Source: Salminus brasiliensis (taxonomy: Eukaryota > Chordata > Actinopteri > Characiformes > Bryconidae). Taken from it: a stretch of DNA of 64,000 bases. Made by a program: the position numbers and the translations under genes. The stretch spans positions 32,286,133 to 32,350,132 of the forward strand of contig NC_132879.1 of assembly GCF_030463535.1 (NCBI RefSeq), given 5' to 3'. The first letter of the stretch is position 1; the number at the start of each line of letters is the position of its first letter. The notes beneath the pieces were generated by a model. The model made no database searches, had not been told where the DNA came from, and saw only the letters and a list, made by a program, of their open reading frames with translations. Below, piece after piece: positions 1-12,400 of this stretch.

Positions 1-691
1 CGTAAATCGAGTTGCCACTCCCATCTCAGTCATTTTTGCTGAGATTTCTTATCCTGTAGTAAAATTACATTACTCCACCTTCCCATGTAAAACGAATCCC
101 GTCGGAACAGGGCTTAAGTTTGGTAGTTGAATGTCTAACCGGCTGTGGGGAGCTTGACTAAAATTTGTAATGTCTAAAACTTTGTTAGTTTCTGTATTAT
201 GAATACAGAACAACTTCAGATTTGAACATGCATGTGTCATTAGTGAAACAGTGAAATGTTGAAAATTGAAATTGTAGTGTAGTGTGAATAATGCATCGCA
301 AGCGGGACAGAGGGCACTCTACCATTACCTGCATACACACATCCTCTCATTTACATCAAACCACAAAAGAGCAAAGAGTGAATGAGGAACTCTTTGAGCT
401 GATGCAGCTGATGAACATGCGCTCTGAACAATTTTCTGCCCTGATTTCCTCTGCGGTAAGTCATGCAGATACGGCCCATGCTGCCATTAACCAAGACCTT
501 GCCAGTCTGGATCAAGACATGCACTGTTGTTAGGACACGAGAGAGGTCTTTTGAATGGACCCTAAGGCTAGCTAAATGGGCTTTAAAAGGGTAGTTTATC
601 AACAAACAAGCTCACCTCAAACTGATCAGCCAAGACGTCTAGTGTCTGAAGTTTGCTAGAATAGTTATCTTATCATTCTATTATACAGAAA

Positions 692-770
692 TCAGTGGTC
701 TCCAACCCTGCTCCTGGAGAACTACCTTCCTGCAGGTTTCAACTCCAACCCAAACCTAATCCAAGACTTT
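692..770. repeat. Fragment of a fish hAT-like dispersed repeat
   Basis: The stretch begins CAGTGGTCTCCAACCCTG and continues with a 'tcctggagaactaccttcctgcagg' type sequence that I recognise as the end of a very common fish non-autonomous hAT-like repeat. Only one end is visible, so it is a fragment or a solo end. Recognition is from memory. Confidence 0.45.
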
Positions 771-1739
771 TGAAGTGGTGGTGACGTCACTGGAAAGATA
801 CCCACTCTTGCGATTTCGGCACAAGACTTGTGTGCTTTTTCAGTTCTTCATGGAAATGAATACTAATTATAAAAACTAACCATTTTAAACGAACTCTGCT
901 CTGGAGGCTTAGTTTTCTGCCATTTTCATTGTGCTATTTTTTCTCTAAATTCCCACGTTGTATTTGCACACAGAACTGTGGGTAACCGAGGGCTGGGAAG
1001 GATATTAATTAGGCTAATCTTGCTCCTGGGGGTCACAACATATAAAAACAATGTATGGTCCATGAATCACGTTCCAGTGATCAACAAATGAAGGGTATTT
1101 TTCATCGTACAATCAATTTTACCTTAACTGAGCATTCAGAAGCTTGCCTTCTGAAAGGCATTACCACACAAAAAAGCTGATTAATATAAAATAAAATGGT
1201 TTTATTGAGTGATGGAGCAGAGCAGGGCCTAAAACACAGTCTGAATGCTGTGTAGAGCTCCTTTTATTCAGCTTATATCTCTTGCTTTTGCGTTAGTTCT
1301 GCTTCAAAGCAGGAGAGAAATGCCAATCAAGAGTGCTGGCTGTAAATATTAGACAGTTAGCGAAGTATTCTCCTTTTATGCAATGCCACCAGCACTGGGA
1401 GGGTAAAGGCTGGCATGTGCTTTCTCTGAATCAGACAAAGCCCCAGTGCATCCTTTCAGAATGCTACCTGCTAACTGTGTTTATCAGCTAACAGACGTCT
1501 GCGATGGCCAACATTGTGCTGTGAGAGGTGGGAGTAGGGAAAGGATCGTGTTGTCCTCTCAGAGAGAGACCAATTACACTCTCTTGGACTCTGATGACCA
1601 CTAATGGCTGGGGCATCTCTGGGGATCTTTTGTTTTTCATCATCGACGTTGCTGGGTGTTTGATAGAACACTCCATTTTAGTATCATACAAACATGTTTA
1701 ACACTTTACACTTCTCTAGGAGTTCAAAAATGTGACATG

Positions 1740-2189
1740 CACTACATGTCCAAATATTTGTGGACAACCCTTCTAATGAATGCATTCAGCTAATTAAAGT
1801 TGCACTTATTGCTGACACTGATGTGCAAATGCAGACACCACTTGTCTAGTCCCATAAGTGGAGTACTGCCAACAAAGTAGGACTTTCTGGAGCAGATAAG
1901 CATGAACCTATGGGCACCATGCTGCCTAATGCCAGGTGCGGGCTAGAGGGGTAGAAAGCCCCCCAGCATTGAGCTGTGGAGCAGTAGAACTATGTTCTCT
2001 GGAATGATGGGATGATGCTCCATTCAATACTTCTGGGATGAGTTGGGGAGCAGTCACTCTGGTGACTAAAAGCAACCAAGTTGGAGAGACAGTTACCCCA
2101 ACAAAAGCAGGATAAACTATTTTTAATACTCTTGATTTTAGAAGAAACAATGAATGAGTGGGTGTCCCAATACTATTGTCAATATAGTG
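1740..2189. mobile_element. Non-autonomous TIR DNA transposon (Tc1/mariner-like ends), about 450 bp
   Basis: The left end begins CACTACATGTCC and the right end finishes with the near reverse complement (GTCAATATAGTG). Both continue inward into a 'GTATTGGGACACC'-like block, which is characteristic of a common fish mariner-type MITE. The interior has no transposase. A related but longer element lies at 34885-35640. The terminal inverted repeats are diverged, so the copy is old. Confidence 0.6.
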
Positions 2190-4269
2190 TATGTGTGAAG
2201 ATTTAGGCACGCAGTTTGCAATGACTGCGGTGGCATTAGCTTCCTCTGTTTATTAGTAGTAGCCATTATTTCTGTAGCTGGTGGTAAACTAAAGAAACAA
2301 ACTTCAATTTTTTTTTTAATTGTTTTTCGAAAGTTTTTAAGAAAGTGAGATTCAGGACAGCACCCCTGACAGTCTACTGCAGTCAGGATCTCTGATCATC
2401 GCTGCATACTCTCTGTTTGCTGTGATTACCTGACACTGTAAATATACATTTCCCGGACATGGGAGAGAGCCAAAGGGGAAGAGATACAATGGAGTCTTTA
2501 ATTAGATCAAGTCCAGGGAATGTAGCGTTCGGGAAGACATGGCCCTTCTGCTGCTGCTGGACCGGGGTTTCATCGGAACTGAGCATCAACACAGGCCTTG
2601 TGCATGTGTGTGCGTGTGTCTATGTGGTGGGTGTAAGTCCAAAGGTCCTTGTGACAGCATGTATGGGTGCTAGGAGTGCTTTCACACTGTATATGCGTGA
2701 GCAAGGGCAATATGTGCGTATGTAAACATATGGAAATTACGCAGATAGAGGGCACTCCTGGGGAGCACATATTTCCTCGCTCTGTCTCAGCCCTGATTTT
2801 TCTGATTAGCCGCCCGTCTCTTATCTTTCTGTTCCGTCTGGGGAGATGTCGCGTCCCCTGCTTGGGTCCAATTTTCCATCCTTTGTTCTCAGCCAAACAC
2901 TGCTGAATATTTCATCCCCACGGAGCAGGCCTGGGGCCGATGGCAGGCCAGAGATCATCTTTCCGAAGCTGAGGAGCAGGAGCATGACCTCAGTCATGGG
3001 TCAGCCATGTCTCTCACGTAGGCTTACAGTGAGCAGGAGAAAGGGTGGGTAAGGTTGGGGGGGGGGGGTCTGTTACGCCGGAAAAGCTGCTTTGTTGTGA
3101 GAGTACCTGATGTGCAGACAACGTTTAGCCCACATTCCTCTGGAAATTCATAAAGCATACAAAACAAAGCCATTTTCTGGATGAGCTCTAATTAAACCTG
3201 AGCAGATCTATCATTTCAGGATGAGACGATGCCTGATTTCCGAGAACAATGAGTCAAGTTCCTATGGGAAGTTTGTACAAAATTCACAGTAAGTGTACAT
3301 AAAAACTGTTTTTCCAGATTAGACTAAGATGAAAAGGGGAACGTGGCTTAATTCTGCATTAGCACACGCTGTTCTCAGGGCCCTTTTTCCTCCCTGTGAT
3401 TCATATTTATGTTAATAGAAAACACTATTAGCAAAGCAGCACCCTCTCATTATGTCTGTGTGTGTCATAAGCTTTAAAGTGTGTTGTCCATTACTCAAGC
3501 ATAGTGGTTTCCAGTGGCTGTTCTTCAGGCACTAAAAGCCTCTACTGAAGAAACCACAGTTAGGGTGTGACCAGAAGCTGTGGCAACAAGGCATGTTTTC
3601 CATGGTTTTCAACCAATGCAGAATTAGGTCGTCAGACTTGTTTATCTGTTGACAAAAGAGAAACAAACTAAGAGTTACCCCAGTGAAAGCATTATCCATT
3701 GTTTATACAGTTTGCAACACATTATAATCCTTACGTCTATGACTTCCACAGTATGACAGCTTACTGCCGGTTACAAGCTATCAAATTCTCTTATGCTCTA
3801 CAAGGGCAACAATGTTAACATATAGAGATGAGATTGAGTATATGTATGTAAAACTCAATAAATATTTGATCACAGAAAAAGAGGAAATGAGACTGTGGAC
3901 AATGGCCAGCTCTCTTGTTTACACACGCATTGTTGGTGCAATTGCAAAGTATCTAATGTCCATGACCAGAGTGCCAGAGCAATGCCAATCCAGCAGATAC
4001 AACAAATACTCCAAATTTGTTAGCCAAACTTACAAGTCAACCTCAAAAATGGTAAAATCTCTACACCAGTACCAAGAGGGAGAAACCCAACTGCCAACTG
4101 CCATGTTTTCAAACTGCAGTTCACAGCAATGGTACTGAAGAGTTCATTGCACTTGCAGGGAAACAATGCATGCAAAGTCTGTTACATCAGCTAACAGATG
4201 CCTAGCTACTATCACACCGAGTAATGGGGGGAGAGGGAGGGCCATCCTACATACTCAGAGAGTGAGGCC

Positions 4270-4390
4270 AATATACACATATAGCTGTGGCATCATCAGG
4301 GATCGAACTAATGAGCTCTCTGTGATAGGGTCAATGCTTCAAACTGGTGGTGAAAACCACTGGCTGACCGTTGTACCACTTAGGACCACA
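4270..4390 (-). repeat. tRNA-derived SINE fragment (minus strand)
   Basis: Read on the minus strand, the segment starts with an A-box-like AAGTGGTACAACGG and about 60 bases later has a B-box-like GTTCGATCCC. This is the spacing and order of an RNA polymerase III tRNA-type promoter. The rest does not fold as a tRNA cloverleaf, so a SINE head is more likely than a tRNA gene. Confidence 0.4.
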
Positions 4391-4639
4391 GCTGCACATC
4401 TTTTTTGACTTATCTGAGTTGGGTAAATATGGTGGCCTGGTTCTAAGCTAAAATGTAGTCTGTTACAAGCTACAGTGGCCTCTGCCTGGGTCTGTTTAGC
4501 TTTATTGTGTTTACTACATTAGGGACTATGTGCAAAAACATTCATCTCAAAAAGCAAAAGATGGTCTGCACCAAGGTCAACTAACTACACCATTTCCATC
4601 TAGGTGTGATGATCGCTTTTTACTGTTGAGATATTGGCC

Positions 4640-4712
4640 ATGGAAAGCTGCATCATTGTTGGGATTTAAGCTTATGATGAGCAGGCACTTAGACTGTTGC
4701 ACCACTCTGAAG
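4640..4712 (-). repeat. Possible tRNA-derived SINE head (minus strand)
   Basis: On the minus strand the segment reads GAGTGGTGCAACAGTC followed by a degraded B-box region. It resembles the heads of the SINEs at 24555 and 52903. It is short and decayed, so this call is tentative. Confidence 0.3.
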
Positions 4713-5700
4713 CCACGTAGCATTACCATTGAGGAGCATTGTGTGTGCTATGTGTGCTTACAGAAATGTATGTTTTTAAAACATAATTATTTTAATTGTA
4801 TCCAAACTTTATGGGCCATGATTGGCACAGCTTGGTTTATAAATCCTGGCAAAGGCACATCCTTCCATGGACGAGAGCCTGAGAGCAAAAAGTCCTCACT
4901 GTGTCTGGTAGGGTATACTTGGAGGGAAAAATTCAGTTCAGATGATTCAGTAAGGCAGCCCACATTCACTGCTAATTTTACTGTACTCTTTGACCCTGAA
5001 CGTGCCAATTCCACCCCCCCACCCAGCTTACATAGCTCCTTTTAATGCCAGTAGAGTGGCTAATGTCAGGAAATGGCTATTTACACAGCGTCTATTAAAG
5101 GGTTGTGTCTGCCTGACATAATGAAAAGTTCTGAGTCTAAGAGCCTCAAAATGATCCCGGCTGGAGTTCCTTTAATACAGAGCCATCTCTCTGCTGATGC
5201 TGTGCATGTCAGGGTCAGCGTGCTGTCCTTTGACTGGATGATCTCTGCTGTGCCAGGATCAGATAACCAGCCTGGTGTCCTGTTACTAATCTGTTAATCC
5301 ACTTGGCAGAGGGTCTTTTCCATCTCCATCCTTACATAAGCCATTTCCAGGCAGGTTCACTGTACAAACACAAACAAATCCATCCCCACTTTAAAACTTT
5401 TAAAACTTGCACACAGAATGTGGAAATAAAGTGCCATTTCAGTTCCTCGTGTGATCCTCATTTCTTTTAATGACAACATTTAATGTCATAATTTAATAAA
5501 AAAAAATATTAACCAGTAATTGCATGTTAATTAACAAAACTATATAAAAAAATAAAGTACAAAGTAATCAATAATCAGAGATACAAGTGAAAAAGGTTAT
5601 CTCACATTAATGGTAGATTCATTAATTAAACTTCAGATATTATTGCATATATCTGTTACCTGTATTTTTATTATGGACTACATTCCTGCATGTTACATAT

Positions 5701-5702
5701 AC

Positions 5703-5739
<37 letters not shown>

Positions 5740-5740
5740 A
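5701..5740. repeat. Compound (AT)n(AG)n microsatellite
   Basis: Alternating AT units run directly into about ten AG units. It is a simple sequence repeat in intergenic DNA. Confidence 0.9.
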
Positions 5741-6095
5741 TATAATCCTAATACTTTGAGCTAAAATGAGTTAAAAATGAAGGCTATCCACATCTTTAGG
5801 TCAACGTCTCAGAAGTGAAATGTAAAATCCCCCCCAAGTACAACTAAGCAGCTTGAAAAGCTACAGATCACGTTTAATGGAGGACTAGCCTCAGTCCACC
5901 GAGCCTCGGTTAAATTGGGACTGTTTTGACCGTCAGACCAAAGATAAAAACACCTCAGAGACTTTAAATGATCTAAAATATTTGGATATTCGTCACCGTG
6001 TCAGAATTTAACCCACGCGAAGATCACTAAAACCTCTTGCAGGAGCTATTTATTCATATATTTTTACAGCCTGTTCCCGTTCGCGTCTTTAAACA

Positions 6096-6118
6096 CTGGC
6101 ACTACATTTCCCAGACGC
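6096..6118. promoter_or_regulatory. ZNF143-type (SBS) motif upstream of the antizyme gene
   Basis: The sequence ACTACATTTCCCAGACGC closely resembles the ACTACAATTCCCA core bound by ZNF143 (Staf). It lies about 240 bases upstream of the TATA box. Recognition is by motif only. Confidence 0.45.
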
Positions 6119-6296
6119 CTCCAGTACACTACCCTCTTACCGCATCAAACCTCAACGTTTCTTCTGCTTTTTTAATAGACTAATACATCGTTATATATGC
6201 AAGGTGCACATTTATAAATATAACGATTAAGGCCAGTGTGGTGTGTGTTGTGGTTTTAATTTCTTTATCACACAATTTGGCTGTTTTCCGACGTTT

Positions 6297-6322
6297 GTTG
6301 TAGTTTTCCCATGATGCTCTGT
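6297..6322. promoter_or_regulatory. Second ZNF143-type motif, just upstream of the TATA box
   Basis: GTAGTTTTCCCATGATGC is another near match to the ACTACAATTCCCAnnATGC consensus, placed immediately before the TATA box at 6330. The two copies in one promoter support a real regulatory role, but no binding data can be seen. Confidence 0.5.
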
Positions 6323-6329
6323 GCTGGTG

Positions 6330-6338
6330 TATAAAAGG
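6330..6338 (+). promoter_or_regulatory. TATA box of the antizyme gene
   Basis: A canonical TATAAAAGG sits about 130 bases upstream of the first in-frame ATG (6460) and at the start of a CpG-rich block that covers exon 1. Transcription would be expected to start near 6358-6365. Confidence 0.8.
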
Positions 6339-6459
6339 CGCTCGGGCTGGCCGCTGTTCATTCACAGCGAGCCGCTCTGAGAGACTTCAGTGAGTGGAAA
6401 AACGTCCTGATTTAAAGCGCCGAACAGAGCGATTCTCCTCTGGTCTGCTTCCTTTACGG

Positions 6460-9400
6460 ATGGTGAACTACTCCGTTGAACTTCTGTTGAACAGTCACTG
6501 TTTTGGTTGTCAGACAAGAGCTAAAACCCCCTTTTCCTCCGCGGAGATCATGCGTGACACCGAGGAGAGGTAAGGACGCCGCACGACGCAGCGCGGTCCT
6601 CGAGGGGTCGAGTTAGTTAGCTAGCGCCAGCTGTGTTAATAACAACAGTGCATTTAATAGCTTTGTACATGCACAAGCAGAGCTGGGGTATAAGGTTATT
6701 TCTTGCCGGGCTGGGGGGGGTTGGGGGGCTGTTTGTGTATAAGGTCCAGCAGCCGCGGGCCGTTAAGCAGAGTGTAGCAGCTACGTGCTGCTGGAGAGGA
6801 CCTCTCCACAGGATGTGCTCCTCACCCTTCACCTCGCTCAGAGGTTTTCAGCGGCTGGCCGATAACATGTACGCTACTTTACCTCGGTTTTACTCAGAAA
6901 GGTCCTTTCTCATAAGTTCTGTCTGAGTTGAGCTCCCTCTGATGAGCTCTTCGGGGCTGCACAAGGTGTTCCCGTTGGTCGAGGTGCTTCTGGCAGCCTA
7001 GCCTAGCTAAAGCCCCTCACTGTGCCCTAGCTAGCTGCCTCCCACAGGATGACTTCGCCTGTATTTAAGCCCCTCGTTGATATCAATAGTGTAGGTGACC
7101 CCGATATGGCCTGCACATTAAGCCTCTCTCCGTCAGCCTGGTCTGAGACTGCTAGCTCAATCTCGTCCTCAGACGGTCGGAGATGTGTCGGTTCACTCCG
7201 ACTCGCTTTCGGTTTAATCGGCTTTGGGGAGGAACAGCAGAGAACAGCCCGCTGCAGAGGAGCAGAGCTGCTGCTGCTGCTGCTATGAATAACTCAAACA
7301 TGAGGGACAGGCGTCCTGTAGGTGTCCCAGGCTTCGGTGCAGAGGGAACAGCGTGCTGCTCTGGGCTGATGTTCCGGTTCAGCAGAATCAAAGCGGGTCC
7401 CCCGGCTGTTCATTAGGAGTGTTCGGACATCGCTGCGGTTCAGGTGGATCATCATCATCATCATCATCATCTGCTGCTGCTGCTGCTGCTGCTGCGTCTG
7501 TCTGTGTTTGTGATTCTGTCATCTGAGGGGAAGGGAAAGGGCTCGAGCTGGTAACCATTACATCACCTCAGGTTATTATAACCTCAGATTGAGACATTTC
7601 CACACCTTGGACAAACTTGGTCTGGCACATTTTGGGACTTTTAAAGTCCATCAAGCTCCAAAACAGGAGTCAATCAGTGAATCTGCCTGGCTGAGTAGTC
7701 CAAGCAGTTGAGAGAGTGAAGAAACTGGGCTGCATAAGCAGCTAGACTACACTGTGCTAGATCTGAAGTAGGTGAAGGATTAAGATTTCCTGGTAGGGAA
7801 TGCTAGGAGAGGAGGATTCTGCCTAGGTTGGATTAAAAAAAAACAAATTACATAAGGAATGTGTCTTGGGGATTACATATCCTGTACTTGTTATAAAACA
7901 GCTCTGTGAAAGCCTATAGGTTATCCATTAGGAGATCAGGTGTCCTTGAAAATGGTCACCCTTTATGCAGAGCCAGGAATTTTGCATTTAAGGGACAATG
8001 CTTTATAACAATCCAACCCTTTCAGATTTTTCTATCTTAAAGTGCAGGTCACGCTTCTCAAATTCATCTCTTTAAATATTGATGAAATACAGTCTCCTTT
8101 GCCTGGATTAAGAAGCCGAAAGCTTTAGTAAACAGCCGAGAAGGAGTGTGATTGTTCTCGGTGTAACAGTCTTAACCCTCTGTGACTGCCGCAGTTTAAC
8201 GTTATGGCTGGCTGGAAAACGCACCTGGTTCACATTTACTTCCTGCCTCTTCATACATGCTGCACATTCTGCCTTTGAGTCTCATGACTTGGCACAATTC
8301 CCTGGGTCTGCCTAAAATTCCTATGGAATTTTTAAAGAGCTGAGCCCTCACGCCTGTGTCCCACCAACAACAAAAGTGTGTTCTGGCTTCCAGCTGTCGC
8401 TCAGCACTTGTTTTTGCTGCTGCACGTTCGTTTGTAATGCAGGAAACGTTTCGCATGTCTCTCGTCAAGGATATGTCCAAAAACCTTGCCAGTCGTTGGA
8501 GAGGTTGGCAACCCCGCTGCCATGGCTGCCCCTCTGTAGCTGAGCCCCGTTTTCCTGGAAGACTCGAAGTTTCCTGTTTTGGAGCTGAACCTTTCCTGGC
8601 TGTCTGCCGACCTTTCTCTTTACTTCTCCCCCCCCACCCCACCCCTCTGTCTCTATCGCTCTTCGTAGTAACCTTGGCCAGTGTGGCATCTAACAGATAA
8701 TTACTGCGCAAATAATGAAGGGCAATGAGCGCTCCGTGCAACAAAAATAGCCTTTGTAGACTTTCAAGCAAACTTCCCCTCTCAGCGAGTGCTCCCAGAC
8801 CCCGTTCAGTCAGAGGGAAGTTTGCATGACCTTGCCTCAGCAGTTTTGTACTGCTGCTTGCTTCTGCGTTATTTCACTTTCTATTTTATGACCTGCTGAT
8901 AAATGCAGTGTATGCAAATGGTGGCATCTGTTGCTGCAATCATGTCCTCATCTCTCAAGCATTAGGTAAACGAAGTGAGGACAGGACGGGATGGGAGGGT
9001 ACATGTAAAGGTTCTTGCGGTGGAGTTCTAGCTTACCGCTACCATTTTAACATCCGTAATGTTCATTTACTGTCCGGATTCTTTCAGGTGCTCACCTAGT
9101 TCCCTCTCTGACTGGGAGCACGTAACCAGGGCCACAGCTGGGAGCTTGTTTTTCTTAAATGTCTGAGCCAGCAATACTGAGAGGAGGGTTAGGGGGTGTG
9201 AATGTCAGAGGTCGAGAGTGTTGCCTTTCAAAACAAGCTGGCATTTCAGTCACTGCCACTTGCAGCTCTATAAGCGGGAACAGGGGAAAGCTGTACGAAT
9301 CAGGTGCTCCGGGGAGGTAGGTGTGGTGGGGGGTGTAGCAGCTGCTGACTTCTAATGTCATGAACATTTGTCCACTTTGAAGTGCCGTTTATATTTCACC

Positions 9401-12400
9401 CGAGTCAGTAAGCTGGACAGGCGAGCTAGTTTCTGGCCGTAAACATGGTCGCTAGAGAGCAAGTAAATGAATTTCAGACCAAAACAGATGTGCAGCAGCA
9501 GTACAGGCTGATCGCTCGCCAGCCGGGTCGTGGAATGACCAGGAGACTCTGCACAGTGTAATGCTTGTTTTCCGCCTCATCAACCTGGTCTCCTCTAGCT
9601 TTGATGTGGTCTCTATGCAGATTGGGTAGCCGTGGCTACCTGTCCGGTTGCCAGAGCAGCAAGTGTGCAGCTCCTCCCTTCCCTTTGTCTGCGGAGCAGG
9701 CTGGATCTAGCACCTCTAAAATAAGCACTGTGCTTTGAAAGACTTGTTTTCTTTCGCCACTGGGCTTCAGATAGCCCCTCAGAACCTGACCAAATTTGGC
9801 ATGTCTTCAGGCGGATGGGCTGGAGCCAGTTTATTGGCTTCAGTAGCGGTTTCTGTGTATAATAAATTCCCTGAGCCTTTGGTTGGAGCACAGCTTGCTC
9901 TTAGGCATCTGATGCATCACACAAGCCAGTGAGGGTTGTCTGCTTTGCTCTGTGTGTAAACAGATTTTAAATCGCAGGGTGTATTGAAATGAATCAGAAT
10001 GTGGCCCCTCGTTGCCGCAGACCGGACGACTTTGAGAGTGTGACCCCTGTTATTGCAGTGAGTGAGGGCTGATGACCACTATAATTTCTGGCTCTGAAAC
10101 CCAGAGCTGTAACCCAAACCGGCAGCAGTGCTGGTTCCCAGCCGCGCTGCTATTTAGGGACATGTTTACAGATCACGCGCTTGTTTGTAATGAGTGCGTC
10201 TCTACCAAGCACCAGTGCTCTGCTCTCGTTTCCTCATTACCACCAGAGTCTGGGGCATCCGTCGGTCAGAAATGTGAACCGTCTGGCACCTCACTGAGCT
10301 GAAAAATCGTTAAAGAACTGAAAGCTCTGAGCGCTGATCTTGGAGCAGATTAGCCCAGGCCACACAGAGCATGATTAATCATGTGCTGGCCCCAGATCAG
10401 CACTCTTTCTATAGAATGAATGGGCTCTGCTGTTCTTCCTGTTTAAGCATTTGGTGAGGGGGAAAATATTTTTGGACCCTCCTTTTCTTACTTTTTAGCC
10501 TATATTCAGAGTCCTACATTCAGTCTTGGCCCTTTTCACTGTATTCAGCATGCTTTCCTGGTGTGATGTGCAGTACTCACAGCTCCTTATCAAAAGGGGG
10601 CCCATTGTTAATGTATTGGTGTGATAACAGCAGTCTGGACAATTGTTATAACACTCTGGACACAGTGTAGGGTTTTTTCAGGGTGTCTGAGGTCCTGATA
10701 AGGCTTGGAAAAGTGAAAGAGCAGGAGAGGGCTTGGGAGGAGAAAATGTTTTGGAGTTGCCTGGAAGGCATTGGCACTCAGGGCTTCATGCATTTGGCAT
10801 GATGTGCTACACTCATGACTGAGAAGTGCCTGCACAGTTGGCACTGCGAACAAAGTGTTCAAGAAGTGGGGGGTTGCTTTGCAGAAGGTGAGATGTTGCA
10901 GCAGGGTGTTGCTGCTTAGCCTTTCTATGTGTAAGTGGTCCTGAGTTGCTGTGTAGCACAGGCAAAAGGCATGACATGAGCACTGTAAATTCTCTGAAGC
11001 TGTACTGGTTCTATTCCCTCGTGGGCTCACTTGCACACTGCCCAGACTTTGTATTAGGGGGGGAATGGCCAGATAAAGTACCCGACACTGCCTGGACAAC
11101 TGGTCTAGGCATTTGCACTCACATGCACAGCTCCTCCAGGTAAGGTCTGAAAAGGTTCTAGGCTATGTCTGAAAGGGCTTAAGTGTTACTCATCAGCAAT
11201 AACAGCCTTTTTTTTTTTTATGTCCCCATCTTTGTCCAGCTCTTCTCTGGTGGGTTCCAGACTGCACTGCTCCAGGCAGCAGGCTCCAGGGCCTCTGTGG
11301 TGCTCCTGATGCCCCTCACCCACTAACGAAGATCCCGGGTGGGCGAGGGACTGGAAGGGATCTCCCTCTGAGCGTGTCTCTTCACAAGGTAAAATGTTCA
11401 CATGCACTCTGCCAAAATGTTAATAGATAAGCCAGCAGTAATCATATTTAAACTGGCACAGAACCTGAATGGAAGTGGGTACAGTTACTTTCCACTATAC
11501 TGTGGTGTCCCCATGTGATCCACTTCTCTATACATCCAAAAATGAGCATCTGAATACATGCCTTGCGTTTATTTGCTACCGCAAGGTTTCCAACGCATAG
11601 GATACAGAAGACCCTTCAAAGCCAGAGAGGCATATCTGACTCACTGTTTCAAATGTAGTGTTCTGATACTGACACCTTTTTACAGGACATCATTGAGTAA
11701 CTGGGTAACAAGTGTGGTCTATTGAGAGCTACAGAACATAAACATCCATGCTTTAAATGTAAGGGTTGCATAAAGTAAACAAATATGGTCAAATAGTTTT
11801 TATACAGCAGTTAAACTTGGGGACTGCGATGGGCCTGCTCCCATAGGGATTTGCGTGACTTGTCCTAACAGGCTGCGGGATATCTTTGATTGGTCAGCAT
11901 GCTTATAGCACACTCAGTGGAAAACTGATTTATCATAATGCCCATCTTCTGACTAGGGGTGCTTAAAACAAGTAATGCTTGATGTAGCAGGCATGTTTGT
12001 AAGGAGATGGCACTGACTGTACTTTCTTTCATAACACAGGAAGGCACTGTCTACTTCCTTGTTTACTGCATTGTGTTTAATTGTTCGCAGCCAGCACTGT
12101 CTGTTCTGCACTGTTTATTTAAAAACAGCTCTTGCGCTTAAATCTTATTTATTGCCTATCTGACATGCTTGACTATGTAGGTTATGGTTGAGAGTGAATA
12201 TTGCAGGGCTTTGTACTGACTGTGAACATGACTCCATTTGACTGATAAGGATCTGTCTGTGCTCAGTGGTCAGACCCTGAACGAGCACAGCTGATTCTTT
12301 GATGTTGCGAGTGTGAGTAGAAACAGTGTCTTGATGCACAAAGAGGCTTTTGCTGCAGACAAGCCGTGGAGGCTATTCTGCAAGAGTTGCCGAAGAGCGG

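Larger units (their letters stand above)
1..6090. other. Intergenic region upstream of the antizyme gene
   Basis: No exon with recognisable protein homology and sensible splice sites was found on either strand. The reading frames here (for example about 4530-5045, 171 codons) show no family resemblance and are crossed by repeats. It holds several repeat fragments listed separately, AT-rich low-complexity DNA around 5460-5700, and a moderately GC-balanced stretch at about 2390-3050 that looks less decayed than its surroundings but has no identified function. Confidence 0.6.

Noticed and set aside
291-533. 80-codon plus-strand frame with a helical-looking stretch
   Set aside because: No splice context or family match; it may be a fragment of an unknown repeat but cannot be supported as a gene.
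4270-4390. Possible tRNA gene because of A-box and B-box-like words
   Set aside because: The anticodon and acceptor stems do not pair; a tRNA-derived SINE fits better. The same holds for 24555 and 52903.
4530-5045. 171-codon open frame on the plus strand
   Set aside because: There is no family resemblance, no conserved motif, and part of it overlaps a SINE-like segment on the other strand. Composition is that of random intergenic DNA.
8202-8771. 189-codon open frame on the minus strand
   Set aside because: It lies inside antizyme intron 1 on the opposite strand, has no recognisable domain, and a competing frame on the plus strand is nearly as long. Chance openness in GC-richer DNA is enough.
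10608-11099. 163-codon open frame on the minus strand
   Set aside because: It is intronic and antisense to the antizyme gene, with low-complexity composition and no homology that I can recognise.
11186-11407. 73-codon minus-strand frame over the frameshift exon
   Set aside because: It is the antisense shadow of antizyme exon 2, whose sense strand carries the frameshift site and pseudoknot.
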